Assembly: GCF_015686695.1 (NCBI RefSeq)
Contig: NZ_JADPMR010000004.1
Location: 310,001-374,000, forward strand
DNA from: Vibrio nitrifigilis
GTDB taxonomy: Bacteria; Pseudomonadota; Gammaproteobacteria; Enterobacterales; Vibrionaceae
Direction: 5' to 3'
DNA length: 64,000 nucleotides
Positions 1-9,372 of the stretch are shown here, piece after piece. The position numbers and the translations under genes are program-made. Positions within the stretch are counted from its first letter, which is position 1. Every line of letters begins with the position of its first letter. The notes beneath the pieces were generated by a model. It worked only from the letters and a program-made list of their open reading frames with translations. It was not told the DNA's origin and did not search any database.

Positions 1-1559
1 GAGCTTTGAGTCGATGCGCCTATTGTCGCTGAGATAAAGACTTCAGTTTGTTCACCAAACACGAGCACTTTTTTTAATACATCTTGAATATGATGAATGA
101 GCTTAGTGATGATTTGTTCGTCTTTAGTATTCACTAAAATGGCAAATTCATCGCCACCGGTACGGCACAATGTTGCAATGATATCGGGGAACTGGTTATG
201 GATTGAACTTAAACGCTCAGAAACGGCCGTTAATATGGTGTCACCCGCACCATGGCCATAGCTATCATTAATATCTTTAAAATGGTCTAGATCGACAACT
301 AATAATCCTGCATCAGAATACTGGACTTGTGCCAGCTGTTCATCCAGTACTCTGCGATTCGGTAAGCCCGTTAATTGGTCGTGCAATGCGAGGTGGTTCA
401 ATTTCTCTCTCGCTTGCTTTTGTGCATCGATATTGACTAAAGAGATAACGAACGTCTCTTCATTACTGATCTCTGAGGTGACTTTACTCACCGACATAAT
501 CCCCTGATGGGCGAATTGTCTGCCGTAAGAGACTTCATTTTTCCAACGGTCGGTCAGTAGCTCTGATTTACTTAGCGGTTCGCCTTGAAATCGAAACAGC
601 GTATTCACTTTTAAATTATGTAATGCCTTAGGAGAAAACAAATTGAGTTTGTGATGAAACGCGGGATTGGCTTGGAGCAATTTGCCATTTTTATCGACGA
701 AGGCGAGGCCTTGGTTCGAATTGTTATAAATCGTAGCGGCTTTCTCTAAACCGTATTCTTTCTCTTGCATATCTGCCATCAATTGCTGACTGGTTTTAAG
801 CAGTACAGGCCATTTGAAATCGCTAGATTCCAGATAGCTGATGAAAGATTGACGTTTGAATACGGCAAACAGGAGAAGAGGAATGCTAAAACAACTCGCG
901 GTTAAAATCTTGCCTTCTAATCCTCCGAACACAATGTCGATGATCGATGAAGAAAACCCGAAGGCCAGTAAAGGAAAGACAATGCCATCGATACATAAGA
1001 TAGTAATAAATGACGCGACATACACAATCATTGTCAGGGAAGGCGATAACGGCCAGCGTTTTACTTTATCGAAAAAAAACAGCAGCGTAAGTAGTTCTAA
1101 AATAATCAGAAAACCACCCAGTATAATAAACGGAGTGGAAATATCGAATAATGCCGCAGGGGTGTTATGCGGGTTGATGATACCAGGATGACGCAGTGAA
1201 TAAGTCACAAGTGTTGAAAATAGGACATTAAACAAATCGACAAAGATAACCAGTCGGACGAGGTGCCTTAATATAAACAGATCGCGCTCTACCCAGACAA
1301 ATAGCACCGACGACATCATAAATGCGCCATAGCAAAGGTTTCCGCCGGAAACATTGATATGATCATTAATCGGTAATGAGTAAACATTGCCAAAAAATCC
1401 ACCAATCAATAAAACAAGCGCGATATACAGGTAGTAAGAAACCTTCCTAAGTGGTCCATCTAATGTGGTGAAATAGAGTGGAAAAACCGAGAAAAGGGCA
1501 ATTTGTAAGGTGAAAAGTCCAAACATAAAGTCGAGTGTTAGCCAAAATGGAAGTTGCAT
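1..1559 (-). CDS. Membrane GGDEF protein (probable diguanylate cyclase), 3' end cut by window
   Basis: Open without a stop from an ATG at 1559 to the window edge (about 519 residues seen). The N-terminal half is strongly hydrophobic with roughly seven to eight membrane segments (residues 1-240). A PAS-like stretch (NNSNQGLAFVDKNGKLL) follows, then a GGDEF domain with LTGLPNRR and the catalytic motif RTGGDEFAIL near residues 466-475. An intact GGDEF signature predicts c-di-GMP synthesis from two GTP at the inner membrane. I see no RxxD inhibitory site five residues before GGDEF, so product inhibition may be absent. The membrane sensor type was not recognised. The C-terminal end is outside the window, so an EAL domain cannot be excluded. 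Confidence 0.9.
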   Translation of the reverse strand, partial: MQLPFWLTLDFMFGLFTLQIALFSVFPLYFTTLDGPLRKVSYYLYIALVLLIGGFFGNVYSLPINDHINVSGGNLCYGAFMMSSVLFVWVERDLFILRHLVRLVIFVDLFNVLFSTLVTYSLRHPGIINPHNTPAALFDISTPFIILGGFLIILELLTLLFFFDKVKRWPLSPSLTMIVYVASFITILCIDGIVFPLLAFGFSSSIIDIVFGGLEGKILTASCFSIPLLLFAVFKRQSFISYLESSDFKWPVLLKTSQQLMADMQEKEYGLEKAATIYNNSNQGLAFVDKNGKLLQANPAFHHKLNLFSPKALHNLKVNTLFRFQGEPLSKSELLTDRWKNEVSYGRQFAHQGIMSVSKVTSEISNEETFVISLVNIDAQKQAREKLNHLALHDQLTGLPNRRVLDEQLAQVQYSDAGLLVVDLDHFKDINDSYGHGAGDTILTAVSERLSSIHNQFPDIIATLCRTGGDEFAILVNTKDEQIITKLIHHIQDVLKKVLVFGEQTEVFISATIGASTQS

Positions 1560-1931
1560 TCTACACATCAATATGAAAATAAGCACTGACTAATTAACAA
1601 TGTAACCATTGAGTTTATGAGGTAAGAGTTAGAGCTTATTCACCATCAGCACAAGTCACGTTCAATCACCGAAAGAATGGCCATTACCTTTCAATGAGAT
1701 AGCTACAGCATGGTGGTTTTTACATCGTATTTCTGCGACAAATTGCGGTGTTATTACTGAATTTACTCATTTTGAATCAAAGCAATTATTTTTAATTTTG
1801 CCTTACGACAGCTTACTAATAATGAACTATTGTTATAAAACAAAGCGATATTTGTATTGGTTCATATGTGCGTAATTACTCGCAGACGTCAATAGTGGAC
1901 AGGGTTTAACAGTTTACTAAGGGATAGGGTT
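1560..1931. other. Intergenic region between divergent GGDEF and chemoreceptor genes
   Basis: 372 bases with no supported gene. It must hold the promoters of both flanking divergent genes. No convincing sigma-70, sigma-28 or sigma-54 promoter, and no strong inverted repeat, could be picked by eye. The chemoreceptor start at 1932 follows a weak AAGGGATAGGG ribosome-binding stretch. Confidence 0.5.
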
Positions 1932-3227
1932 ATGTGGTTTGGTCAAAAAAAGGAAACGGATGAAGAAGCAACAAATCGTTTAGCTCAAGAGATGCTTGTT
2001 TATGAACTCGAAGCCATTGTTGCGCATACTGCATTTATTGAATTTGAACCGAATGGCACGATTCAACATGCAAATGATCTGTTTCTCAAAGCGTCTGGTT
2101 ATCGATTAGATGAAATTGTTGGCAAACATCACCGCATTTTTTGTGATGAGAAATATAGTTCAACCAATGAATATCGTGAGTTCTGGCGCCACCTTGCCGC
2201 TGGAGAAGCTCACAGTGGGACTTTCAAGCGGTTTCGCAAAGACGGTCAACCCATATACCTTGAAGCAAACTACTTTCCTGTAAAAGATGCTGGAGGGAGC
2301 GTCGTTAAAATAATCAAAATATGCTCTGATGTTACACAAGTGACCGAAAAAGCTAATGCGGAGCGAGCTGTTTTAACAGCGTTGGACCGTACTCAAGCCG
2401 TGATCGAGTTTCTTCCTGATGGTACGATTTTGAATGCCAACCAAAACTTTCTTGATACCGTGGGCTACACCTTAGAAGCAATAAAAGGTAAACATCATAA
2501 GATGTTTTGCTTTCCAGAGTATTATGTCGAGAATCCAGACTTCTGGCATGTGCTACAAAATGGTGAGCCTATGACGGGGCGGTTTAAACGTAAAAATGCC
2601 AATGGTGCCGTTATTTGGCTGGAAGCGACTTATAATCCAATCAAAAATTCTCGTGGTGAAGTCTATAAAGTGATTAAGTTCGCCAGTGATATTACCGAAC
2701 GAGAAAATCTCACGATGCAAGCAGTCGAAATGGCGGCGGCAATTTCTGAAGAAACATCCGCTATTACTGCTTCTGCGGTTAAAGTTCTTCATGATGCCGT
2801 CAAGACGTCGCATAAAGTTGCCGATCAGGTTAAGGGCGCGAGTCACCTTGGCAATGAGTTAATGGAACAATCCAAAAGCATTAATGAAATTGTTACGACA
2901 ATCAATGGTATTGCAGGACAAACCAACTTACTCGCACTAAATGCCGCGATTGAAGCTGCTCGAGCTGGAGAAACGGGGCGCGGATTTGCAGTGGTAGCTG
3001 ATGAAGTGCGAACATTAGCGTCTCGTACCTCTGCTGCAACAGATGAAATTACCAATGTCGTTGAGGAAAATACGCGTCTTATCAGCCAGATGCATAGCAA
3101 TTTAGATTCAGTCAATCATGTTGCTCTAGAAGGAGAGGATAGTATTCATACTGTTCAACATGGTTTAGAAGATGTCAGCCAAGGTGTTGCTCGGTTTGTT
3201 AGCATCGTTGACCAATTACGTTCTTAA
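1932..3227 (+). CDS. PAS-PAS methyl-accepting chemotaxis protein, BdlA-like
   Basis: 431 residues with no membrane segment, so a cytoplasmic receptor. Two PAS domains (about 25-135 and 148-258) each contain a GKHH(R/K)(I/M)FC motif and end in a (F/I)xSD(V/I)T linker. A methyl-accepting signalling domain follows (about 265-431), with the hairpin tip GQTNLLALNAAIEAARAGE. This PAS-PAS-MCP order and length match BdlA of Pseudomonas aeruginosa (417 residues), a c-di-GMP-responsive biofilm dispersal factor. The function here is inferred from architecture only. The PAS domains may bind flavin or heme and report redox or oxygen. The C-terminus stops shortly after the signalling helix and lacks a CheR-tethering pentapeptide. 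A paralogue lies at 21716-23014. Confidence 0.93.
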   Translation: MWFGQKKETDEEATNRLAQEMLVYELEAIVAHTAFIEFEPNGTIQHANDLFLKASGYRLDEIVGKHHRIFCDEKYSSTNEYREFWRHLAAGEAHSGTFKRFRKDGQPIYLEANYFPVKDAGGSVVKIIKICSDVTQVTEKANAERAVLTALDRTQAVIEFLPDGTILNANQNFLDTVGYTLEAIKGKHHKMFCFPEYYVENPDFWHVLQNGEPMTGRFKRKNANGAVIWLEATYNPIKNSRGEVYKVIKFASDITERENLTMQAVEMAAAISEETSAITASAVKVLHDAVKTSHKVADQVKGASHLGNELMEQSKSINEIVTTINGIAGQTNLLALNAAIEAARAGETGRGFAVVADEVRTLASRTSAATDEITNVVEENTRLISQMHSNLDSVNHVALEGEDSIHTVQHGLEDVSQGVARFVSIVDQLRS

Positions 3228-3494
3228 TTCTTGTGAAAGTGCCCGCCAAATTGTGTTCCCTTGCTAGAGAGTGATGAAAGTGAGGGAACGCTCTCAACCC
3301 GCTCCATGTCCTCAAATCGTCATATTTTCGTTTTATCCTTCAATGACATTCATGTGTTATTCAGCAAAAAAAGATATTGATAAAAATATATATACCCTTC
3401 TGGGTTAACCGTGTAGGATGCAGCCAATTATCTAAGAGTTCGTATTAACGCTAACGCCTGCCATTAAACCGTATTTAGGTACACCTAAGTCACT

Positions 3495-3540
3495 TCAATG
3501 AAGCTTTGAATCCTGCATTTTGAGGTCGTTTGGGTATATA
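3495..3540 (+). repeat. Solo right end of the Vibrio-type palindromic intergenic repeat
   Basis: The stretch reading AATGAAGCTTTGAATCCTGC and on to TTTGGGTATA closely matches the right end of the full element at 24705-24971. Only about 46 bases are present, so this is a remnant. It lies in the 443-base gap upstream of corA. Confidence 0.7.
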
Positions 3541-3670
3541 ATGACCGGCTTTATAATCGCATGGATGCAGGTTACGGCTGTTACAGGCTCGCTCTGTCTT
3601 ATGATCCAATGAGAGAACGAATAAGAGTAACCATTATGAGACGACTCGTAATGATGTAGAGGAGTGAATA

Positions 3671-4627
3671 ATGCTGCGATTTTTTAATATTCAACATGGC
3701 ATGATTACTGCCATGCCGACTGATGACTGCAGCGATATCAGCGATTTTGTAGAACAAGCACAATGGATCGATGCCCATGATCCTACAGAAGATGAACGTG
3801 CCCTGATTAGTTCTTTATTGAGAATTTCACTACCAGAATCGAACGATGTAGAAGAAATTGAAACATCGGCGCGATGTTTTATCGATCAGTCTGGTATTCA
3901 TGTTCACTCGCTATTCTTGTCGCCATCAGAAGGGCGACATAACACAGTGACTGTCGCATGTATTTTGCAGAATCAACGTCTGATTACTATGCGTGATGGT
4001 GATGTTGCCGATTTCCGGTTATTACGCTTACGTGCCCGTCGCGGCCAAGTCCATTGTAATAATATCGATAATTTATTGGTCACTTTGCTAGAGCAGAAAG
4101 TGGAAAATCACGCTGATATCCTCGAAGACATTCATCGCCAATTAGAAAAAGTCAGTCACGATGTATTGGAAAGTGAAGAGTCGGATCTAGAAGAGTGTAT
4201 TAGTCGCCTTGCAAAGCTCGAAGATAGTAACGGAAAAGTGCGTTTGTGTTTGATGGATACACAGAGAACTATCTCGTTTTTATTACGTAAGTTGAAATCA
4301 CGTAATGAACATCGAGAAACGCTCAATGAGGTGAGCCACGATATTGAAGCATTGATGTCTCATACGACTTTTCTGTTTGATAAAATAAACTTCTTGATGG
4401 ATTCAACGCAAGGTTTTATCAATATTGAACAGAATCAGATCATCAAAATATTCTCTATCGCGTCTGTGGTTTTCCTACCCCCGACAGTGATCGCCAGTAT
4501 TTATGGGATGAACTTCAATTTCATGCCCGAGCTTCACTGGGCTGGTGGCTATCCGTTTGCGTTGGGTCTGATGTTAGCATCCGGCTTTGCTCCTTATTTC
4601 TATTTCAAACGTAAAGGATGGCTGTGA
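3671..4627 (+). CDS. corA: Magnesium/cobalt transporter CorA
   Basis: 318 residues, the usual length of gammaproteobacterial CorA (E. coli 316). The large N-terminal cytoplasmic domain contains (E)DIE/VEEIETSARCF and the well-conserved KVRLCLMDTQR and GFINIEQNQIIKIFS helices. Two C-terminal membrane segments flank the selectivity motif YGMNF, and the protein ends in YFKRKGWL as CorA does. It forms a pentameric inner-membrane channel for Mg2+ (also Co2+ and Ni2+). The start is well supported by GAGGAG nine bases upstream. It is monocistronic, with a terminator at 4659-4690. No Mg2+-sensing leader was recognised in the 443-base upstream region. Confidence 0.97.
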   Translation: MLRFFNIQHGMITAMPTDDCSDISDFVEQAQWIDAHDPTEDERALISSLLRISLPESNDVEEIETSARCFIDQSGIHVHSLFLSPSEGRHNTVTVACILQNQRLITMRDGDVADFRLLRLRARRGQVHCNNIDNLLVTLLEQKVENHADILEDIHRQLEKVSHDVLESEESDLEECISRLAKLEDSNGKVRLCLMDTQRTISFLLRKLKSRNEHRETLNEVSHDIEALMSHTTFLFDKINFLMDSTQGFINIEQNQIIKIFSIASVVFLPPTVIASIYGMNFNFMPELHWAGGYPFALGLMLASGFAPYFYFKRKGWL

Positions 4628-4658
4628 AGAACAACGCCAATCCTTTTCCCATATAAAC

Positions 4659-4690
4659 AGTCCTTGCTTATTCAGCAGGGACTTATTTTT
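4659..4690 (+). terminator. Rho-independent terminator after corA
   Basis: AGTCCTTGC pairs with GCAGGGACT (one G-U) around a 7-base loop, followed by TATTTTT. Confidence 0.8.
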
Positions 4691-4761
4691 GACTAAGGCT
4701 CGTTTAAATAGTTGATAAAGCACTTGCAGTATTAGTAAGCGCTTTTTCACTATCATCGTGA

Positions 4762-5667
4762 TTATTTGTCAAAAAATTCAGGCATTGTTTGCGCGACATT
4801 CTTAACTGACTGGATAAATTGATGCAACGAGGTGTGGTGACGCGTGTTGGTTGGATAAGCAAACCCGTAGGGATAGCGAATTTGCGGTTCAAACGGTCTG
4901 GTGACGACGCCATTTTTGATCCACACTCGCGCAGCGAAAGGTTCCAATACGCCGACCGCAAGACCTGAGGCTATCATGGCGTAGCCGGTGTGCGAGGTAT
5001 CGATATAGAGATTTTTGCTCAATTCAGCGCGAACAGAATCGGTCGCTTGCTCAAGGTGGTTCCAATACTTAGGGTAAGAGTCTAATACCGTGAGTACTTC
5101 TTGCCCTTTTAGATCGCTTGCCGTGATTACCTCTTTATCTAATAACGGATGTCCTTCTTTCGCTGCAAACACATAGCGAGCGTTACCGATAAATTCTTGC
5201 TCAATCCCAACTAATTGTGGCAGTTGTAAGCCGACGGCGAGATCAACGGAATTAGTCTGCAGCTTGGTGACCATTTCTGACAGACTGTAGGTCAAAATGA
5301 CGACGCGTTCATCAGGGTAAAATTTCTTATGCTCTTTGAGAGCCATTGGCACTAAGGAACTGGCAATGGCGGAAGTGACCGCAATGCGCAGTTCTCTTGG
5401 GGTACGAGTACGAATGTTATTGGCAACCGATTCGAGCTTTTCTAACCCCAAAAAACTCTCTTCAACCGATCTGAAAAATTCAGCAGCATCATCGGTGGGG
5501 TAAAGTCGCCCTTTACGCCTTTCAAAAAGCATAAAACCCAGTGAGTCTTCTAAATCACTGATGAGTCGACTTACTGCCGGTTGAGTAACATGCATTTCAC
5601 TGGCTGCGGCAGCAGTGGTACCTCGTAACATGATGTAGCGAAAGGCTTCGATTTGGCGAAACTTCAT
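4762..5667 (-). CDS. LysR-family regulator, NocR/OccR-like
   Basis: A start at 5667 (MKFRQIEAF...) is preferred over the longer frame from 5703 because AAGGA sits 8 bases upstream; it gives 301 residues. The N-terminal winged helix (about 4-60) contains AAAASEMHVTQPAVSRLISD, and a LysR substrate-binding domain follows. The MKFRQIEAFR opening and overall look resemble the opine-type regulators NocR/OccR. It is divergent from the ABC importer/peptidase operon starting at 5909, so it probably controls that operon, with the transported peptide or amino acid as inducer (inference). A LysR-box-like palindrome lies in the shared intergenic region at 5735-5749. Confidence 0.93.
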   Translation of the reverse strand: MKFRQIEAFRYIMLRGTTAAAASEMHVTQPAVSRLISDLEDSLGFMLFERRKGRLYPTDDAAEFFRSVEESFLGLEKLESVANNIRTRTPRELRIAVTSAIASSLVPMALKEHKKFYPDERVVILTYSLSEMVTKLQTNSVDLAVGLQLPQLVGIEQEFIGNARYVFAAKEGHPLLDKEVITASDLKGQEVLTVLDSYPKYWNHLEQATDSVRAELSKNLYIDTSHTGYAMIASGLAVGVLEPFAARVWIKNGVVTRPFEPQIRYPYGFAYPTNTRHHTSLHQFIQSVKNVAQTMPEFFDK

Positions 5668-5734
5668 AGCAATCCTTGCCGGTTCTTGAAAACTCTCTAC
5701 CATTTTTTAACGGTAAGAATTTAATGGATTAACC

Positions 5735-5749
5735 ATAACATTTAGTTAT
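5735..5749. promoter_or_regulatory. Candidate LysR-type operator (T-N11-A)
   Basis: ATAACATTTAGTTAT is a perfect 5-5-5 palindrome of the T-N11-A type, midway between the divergent LysR gene and the ABC operon. A second, looser pair (CAACT...AGTTG) follows at 5750-5772. This is the expected place for binding by the adjacent regulator. Confidence 0.5.
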
Positions 5750-5908
5750 CAACTATGCATTAATATAAGTTGATTACATTGCCAAATCTTTTCATGATGG
5801 ATGTCAGACATAACCTTTGGTAGACGTTAAACCACAAAAGAGAATGAACGGACGTCATTTTCGTTGGTTTGCAACAAAGTGTTTACCGAACTGATCAAGG
5901 ATGAACAG

Positions 5909-7807
5909 GTGGCAGACGTAACTCAATCCGCAATTCTTTCTGTAAAGAACCTCTCCGTCTCTTTTGGTGAATCACAGGTAATTAGCAATTTAAGCTTTGA
6001 TGTGACGCCGGGGCGGACTCTCGCAATTGTGGGGGAATCGGGTTCAGGAAAATCCGTCACTTCTCAATCGATCATGCGTTTGGCTGATATCGGTGGCGCT
6101 CGCTATACCTCTGGAAAAATTCTTTATACTAATCAGGCTAATACGCTCGATTTGCTCGCGTTGTCTCAAGAGCAAATGCTCCGGGTACGTGGCAAAGAGA
6201 TTGCGATGATCTTTCAAGAGCCAATGACCTCGCTAAACCCAGTGTTTACCATCGGTGATCAGCTGAGTGAAGCGCTCCTACTACATGAAAAACTGACTAA
6301 AGCCGAAGCCATGGCTGAAAGTGAGCGTTTATTGGAATTGGTGCGCATGCCGGATGCTCATGACATGTTAGCGCGCTATCCGCATCAACTGTCGGGTGGT
6401 ATGCGCCAGCGCGTTATGATTGCTATGGCCCTAGCATGTAAGCCTAAAGTGCTGATTGCTGATGAACCCACCACGGCACTGGATGTGACCATTCAAGCCC
6501 AGATTCTGTCTATTATTGCTGACCTGCAAAAGTCGCTGAATATGGCGGTGATTTTCATTACTCATGACATGGGCGTGGTCGCAGAAATCGCTGATGATGT
6601 GGTGGTGATGTGGCAAGGGAATAAGGTCGAGCAGGGTGAAGTGAAGCAACTGTTTGCCGCGCCAAAGCACCCTTATACCCAAGCGCTACTGTCGGCTGTG
6701 CCTAAATTAGGCAGTATGGTTGGACGCGCAAATCCCTATCAATTTCCGGTAACAGTGATGCGCGATAACCAGCTGGTGAGTATCGGTGCAGAAGTGGAGC
6801 AAAACACGGCTCGCTACGATCAAGAGCCGCTGTTGCAAGTCAATGACTTGGTCACTCAGTTTATTACCAAGAAAAACTTCTGGGGACGTGCAACCCATAA
6901 AGTGCACGCAGTTGAAAGTGTGAGTTTCAATATTTATCCTGGAGAAACGCTGTCACTGGTGGGCGAATCGGGCTCTGGCAAATCCACTATTGGCCGCACG
7001 ATTCAGCAGCTGCAACAGGCAACGAGCGGTTCAATTTGCTTTGAAGGGCGACAGCTCGACCGCTTATCCCCGCAAGAGCAGCATCGTTTAAAACGCGATG
7101 TGCAATACATCTTTCAAGACCCGTTTGCTTCGCTGGATCCGCGTAAAACCGTGGGATTTTCCATCGCCGAACCGATTCGCACGCACCACTTGATCCGTGA
7201 TGAGAAAGCGATTCAAGCACGAGTGGCGCAGCTACTGGAACGAGTCGGTTTACAAGCGGAACATGCCAAACGCTATCCCCACGAGTTCTCTGGCGGACAA
7301 AGGCAACGTATCTGTATCGCGCGGGCACTGGCTTCTGAGCCTAAGTTAATTATCGCAGATGAAGCGCTCTCTGCGCTGGATGTGTCGATTCAAGCGCAGA
7401 TCATCAATCTATTTATGGAGTTACAGCAAGAATTTGGTATTGCCTATCTCTTTATCAGTCACGATATGGCGGTTGTAGAGAAGATGAGCCACCGCGTTGC
7501 TGTGCTCTATTTAGGACAAATCGTTGAATTAGGTAAACGTGCACAAGTGTTTGATTCACCCACGCATCCTTACACGCAAAAGCTGCTATCCGCCGTTCCG
7601 GTTGCCGACCCGACTCAACGTAAACAACATCTTTTGATCAATGGTGATATTCCAAGTCCTGTGCATGAAGTGGGCTATCAACCACCCCAGCTAGAGTATA
7701 CGCAGGTGAGTGAAGGGCACTATGTTGCTGGCGTTCCAAAGGATGGGGCGTTTTACAATTTACAAAATGGAGAGTATTTCAATGATGAAGCAAAAACAAT
7801 GGCTTAA
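5909..7807 (+). CDS. Peptide-type ABC importer, fused double ATPase (DppD-DppF/GsiA-like)
   Basis: The frame is open from a TTG at 5864, but GTG 5909 is the better start: AAGGA lies 7 bases upstream. About 632 residues carry two full ATPase domains. Domain 1 has GESGSGKS (about 42-49), LSGGMRQR (about 160) and LIADEPT. Domain 2 has GESGSGKS (about 351), FSGGQRQR (about 459) and LIIADEA, where the usual Pro of DEP is Ala. Each ends with the oligopeptide-family C-terminal extension (HPYTQALLSAVP, HPYTQKLLSAVP). It powers uptake through the two permeases encoded downstream. The fusion replaces the separate DppD and DppF seen in E. coli and resembles GsiA. It overlaps the binding-protein gene by 26 bases. 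Confidence 0.93.
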   Translation: MADVTQSAILSVKNLSVSFGESQVISNLSFDVTPGRTLAIVGESGSGKSVTSQSIMRLADIGGARYTSGKILYTNQANTLDLLALSQEQMLRVRGKEIAMIFQEPMTSLNPVFTIGDQLSEALLLHEKLTKAEAMAESERLLELVRMPDAHDMLARYPHQLSGGMRQRVMIAMALACKPKVLIADEPTTALDVTIQAQILSIIADLQKSLNMAVIFITHDMGVVAEIADDVVVMWQGNKVEQGEVKQLFAAPKHPYTQALLSAVPKLGSMVGRANPYQFPVTVMRDNQLVSIGAEVEQNTARYDQEPLLQVNDLVTQFITKKNFWGRATHKVHAVESVSFNIYPGETLSLVGESGSGKSTIGRTIQQLQQATSGSICFEGRQLDRLSPQEQHRLKRDVQYIFQDPFASLDPRKTVGFSIAEPIRTHHLIRDEKAIQARVAQLLERVGLQAEHAKRYPHEFSGGQRQRICIARALASEPKLIIADEALSALDVSIQAQIINLFMELQQEFGIAYLFISHDMAVVEKMSHRVAVLYLGQIVELGKRAQVFDSPTHPYTQKLLSAVPVADPTQRKQHLLINGDIPSPVHEVGYQPPQLEYTQVSEGHYVAGVPKDGAFYNLQNGEYFNDEAKTMA

Positions 7808-9305
7808 GTGCTTTGCACTGGCAGCGGGCGTGACCTTTTCCTCCATGTCAATGGCAGCGGGTACACTGACCGTTTCTTCACCACAAGATCCCGGCAGTTG
7901 GGACCCGATTGACACGTTTTTAGTGAACTGGGCGTCGGTTGCCACTAATATGTACGATGGTTTGACCTATCGCGGCCCAGACCTAAAGTTAAAGCCAGCA
8001 CTGGCGACTTCGTGGAAAATTTCCGATGACGGCAAGAAAATCCGCTTTGCTTTGCGTAAAGGCGTCACTTTCCATGATGGCGAACCTTTTAACGCCAACG
8101 CGGTGAAATTTACCTTTGATCGTCTGCTAGGTGATGAAGGCAAAAAAGGCCCACAACGTTCAAACTATTCTGCCATCGACCATGTCGCTGTGGTGGATGA
8201 CTACACGGTGGATTTCTTCCTTAAAGCGGCTGATCCTGTTCTGCTAACTAAATTGGCAGGTTATGGCGCGATGATCGTGCCGCCAAAATATATCCAAGAG
8301 AAAGGGGAAGAGTATTTTAATACTCACCCGGTGGGTACTGGCCCATTTGAATTTGAGTCGTATCAGCCTAAAGTCGGTATTACGCTAAAAGCGTATCCGA
8401 ATTTCTGGGGTGATAAAGCAAAACTCTCTGAGCTTAAATATCGCTTTATCTCTGAACCATCGACGGCGGTAGCAGAGCTGCAATCGGGTCGCGTGGATAT
8501 GGTGATTCCGCCAACCATTCCGATTGCGATGATCCCAACCATTAAAAACGATCCTAAGCTGACGATTATGTCGGCGACCAGCCCAACGGTGTATGCCTTA
8601 CGTTTTAACACCAAAAATGGCATTACCAAAGATGAGCGTGTACGTAAGGCGCTGATTTATGGTGTTGATCGCCAAGCGATCATCGATTCGATTTTAGGTG
8701 GTCAAGCCGAAGCCATTGCCAGTTTCCAAAGTGCCATTTCATTTGGTAACGACCCGAAAATGAAGCCGCTACCGTATGACCCAACCAAAGCGCAGCAGTT
8801 ACTGAAAGCCGCGGGCGTGAAACCGGGCGCGCAAGTACAAATCGATATTCGTGGTAACAACGCGACCTTCAATGAAGTGGCTCAAGCGGTGGCAAGTTAT
8901 CTACAAATCATCGGCTTAAAAGCCATCATCAAGCCTTACGAAACTAACGTACTGCTGAACGACATTATACCTGCCGGTAAAACGGGCGCGATGTTTCAAC
9001 AGTCGTGGGGTGGTTGGACGCTGGATTACGACAATACCGCGTACTTTATGTATCACTCTGGTGAAAAATGGAACCCATACGATAGCGATCCTAAGTTAGA
9101 CCAGATGTTGGAAGCGCAGCGTTCAGTGACCGACCAAGCCAAACGTCTCTCTATGCTGCAAGAGATTGCGCACTACACCGCTGATCGTGCACTTGAGATG
9201 CCTCTGTACAGTGAAAATGCCATCTTTGGTGTGGCCAAGCGCGTGAAAAACTTTACTCCTGTTCCTGATAGCCGTTTGCGCTTGAACGACGTGACAGTTG
9301 AGTAA
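7782..9305 (+). CDS. Peptide-type ABC importer periplasmic binding protein (SBP family 5)
   Basis: The start is set at ATG 7782 (MMKQKQWLK), with a GGAG-type site upstream; the longer frame from 7710 would run through the ATPase gene. 507 residues. A Sec signal peptide (positive n-region, hydrophobic core, SMSMAAG cleavage region near residue 25) is followed by a DppA/OppA-like fold with the family signature around KFTFDRLLGDEGKKGP and WGGWTLDYDNTAYFMYHSG. It captures the substrate in the periplasm. Family 5 proteins bind di/oligopeptides, glutathione, opines or nickel. The co-encoded peptidase and NocR-like regulator favour a peptide or amino-acid conjugate, but the ligand is unknown. A hairpin directly after the stop likely raises its level relative to the permeases. 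Confidence 0.93.
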   Translation: MMKQKQWLKCFALAAGVTFSSMSMAAGTLTVSSPQDPGSWDPIDTFLVNWASVATNMYDGLTYRGPDLKLKPALATSWKISDDGKKIRFALRKGVTFHDGEPFNANAVKFTFDRLLGDEGKKGPQRSNYSAIDHVAVVDDYTVDFFLKAADPVLLTKLAGYGAMIVPPKYIQEKGEEYFNTHPVGTGPFEFESYQPKVGITLKAYPNFWGDKAKLSELKYRFISEPSTAVAELQSGRVDMVIPPTIPIAMIPTIKNDPKLTIMSATSPTVYALRFNTKNGITKDERVRKALIYGVDRQAIIDSILGGQAEAIASFQSAISFGNDPKMKPLPYDPTKAQQLLKAAGVKPGAQVQIDIRGNNATFNEVAQAVASYLQIIGLKAIIKPYETNVLLNDIIPAGKTGAMFQQSWGGWTLDYDNTAYFMYHSGEKWNPYDSDPKLDQMLEAQRSVTDQAKRLSMLQEIAHYTADRALEMPLYSENAIFGVAKRVKNFTPVPDSRLRLNDVTVE

Positions 9306-9312
9306 ACTTCCA

Positions 9313-9345
9313 TGCAGCTTTGCCAGAGCAAAGCTGCACTTTTTA
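9313..9345 (+). terminator. Intra-operon attenuating hairpin after the binding-protein gene
   Basis: TGCAGCTTTG and CAAAGCTGCA form a perfect 10-bp stem with loop CCAGAG, followed by CTTTTT. It lies between binding-protein and permease genes, a common place for partial termination that sets binding protein in excess. Confidence 0.8.
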
Positions 9346-9372
9346 GGTAAAGATTGTACGTAAGGACACGTC

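Noticed and set aside
856..1191. Plus-strand 111-codon open frame
   Set aside because: It lies antisense within the intact GGDEF protein gene (1-1559, minus strand) and has no ribosome site or family resemblance.
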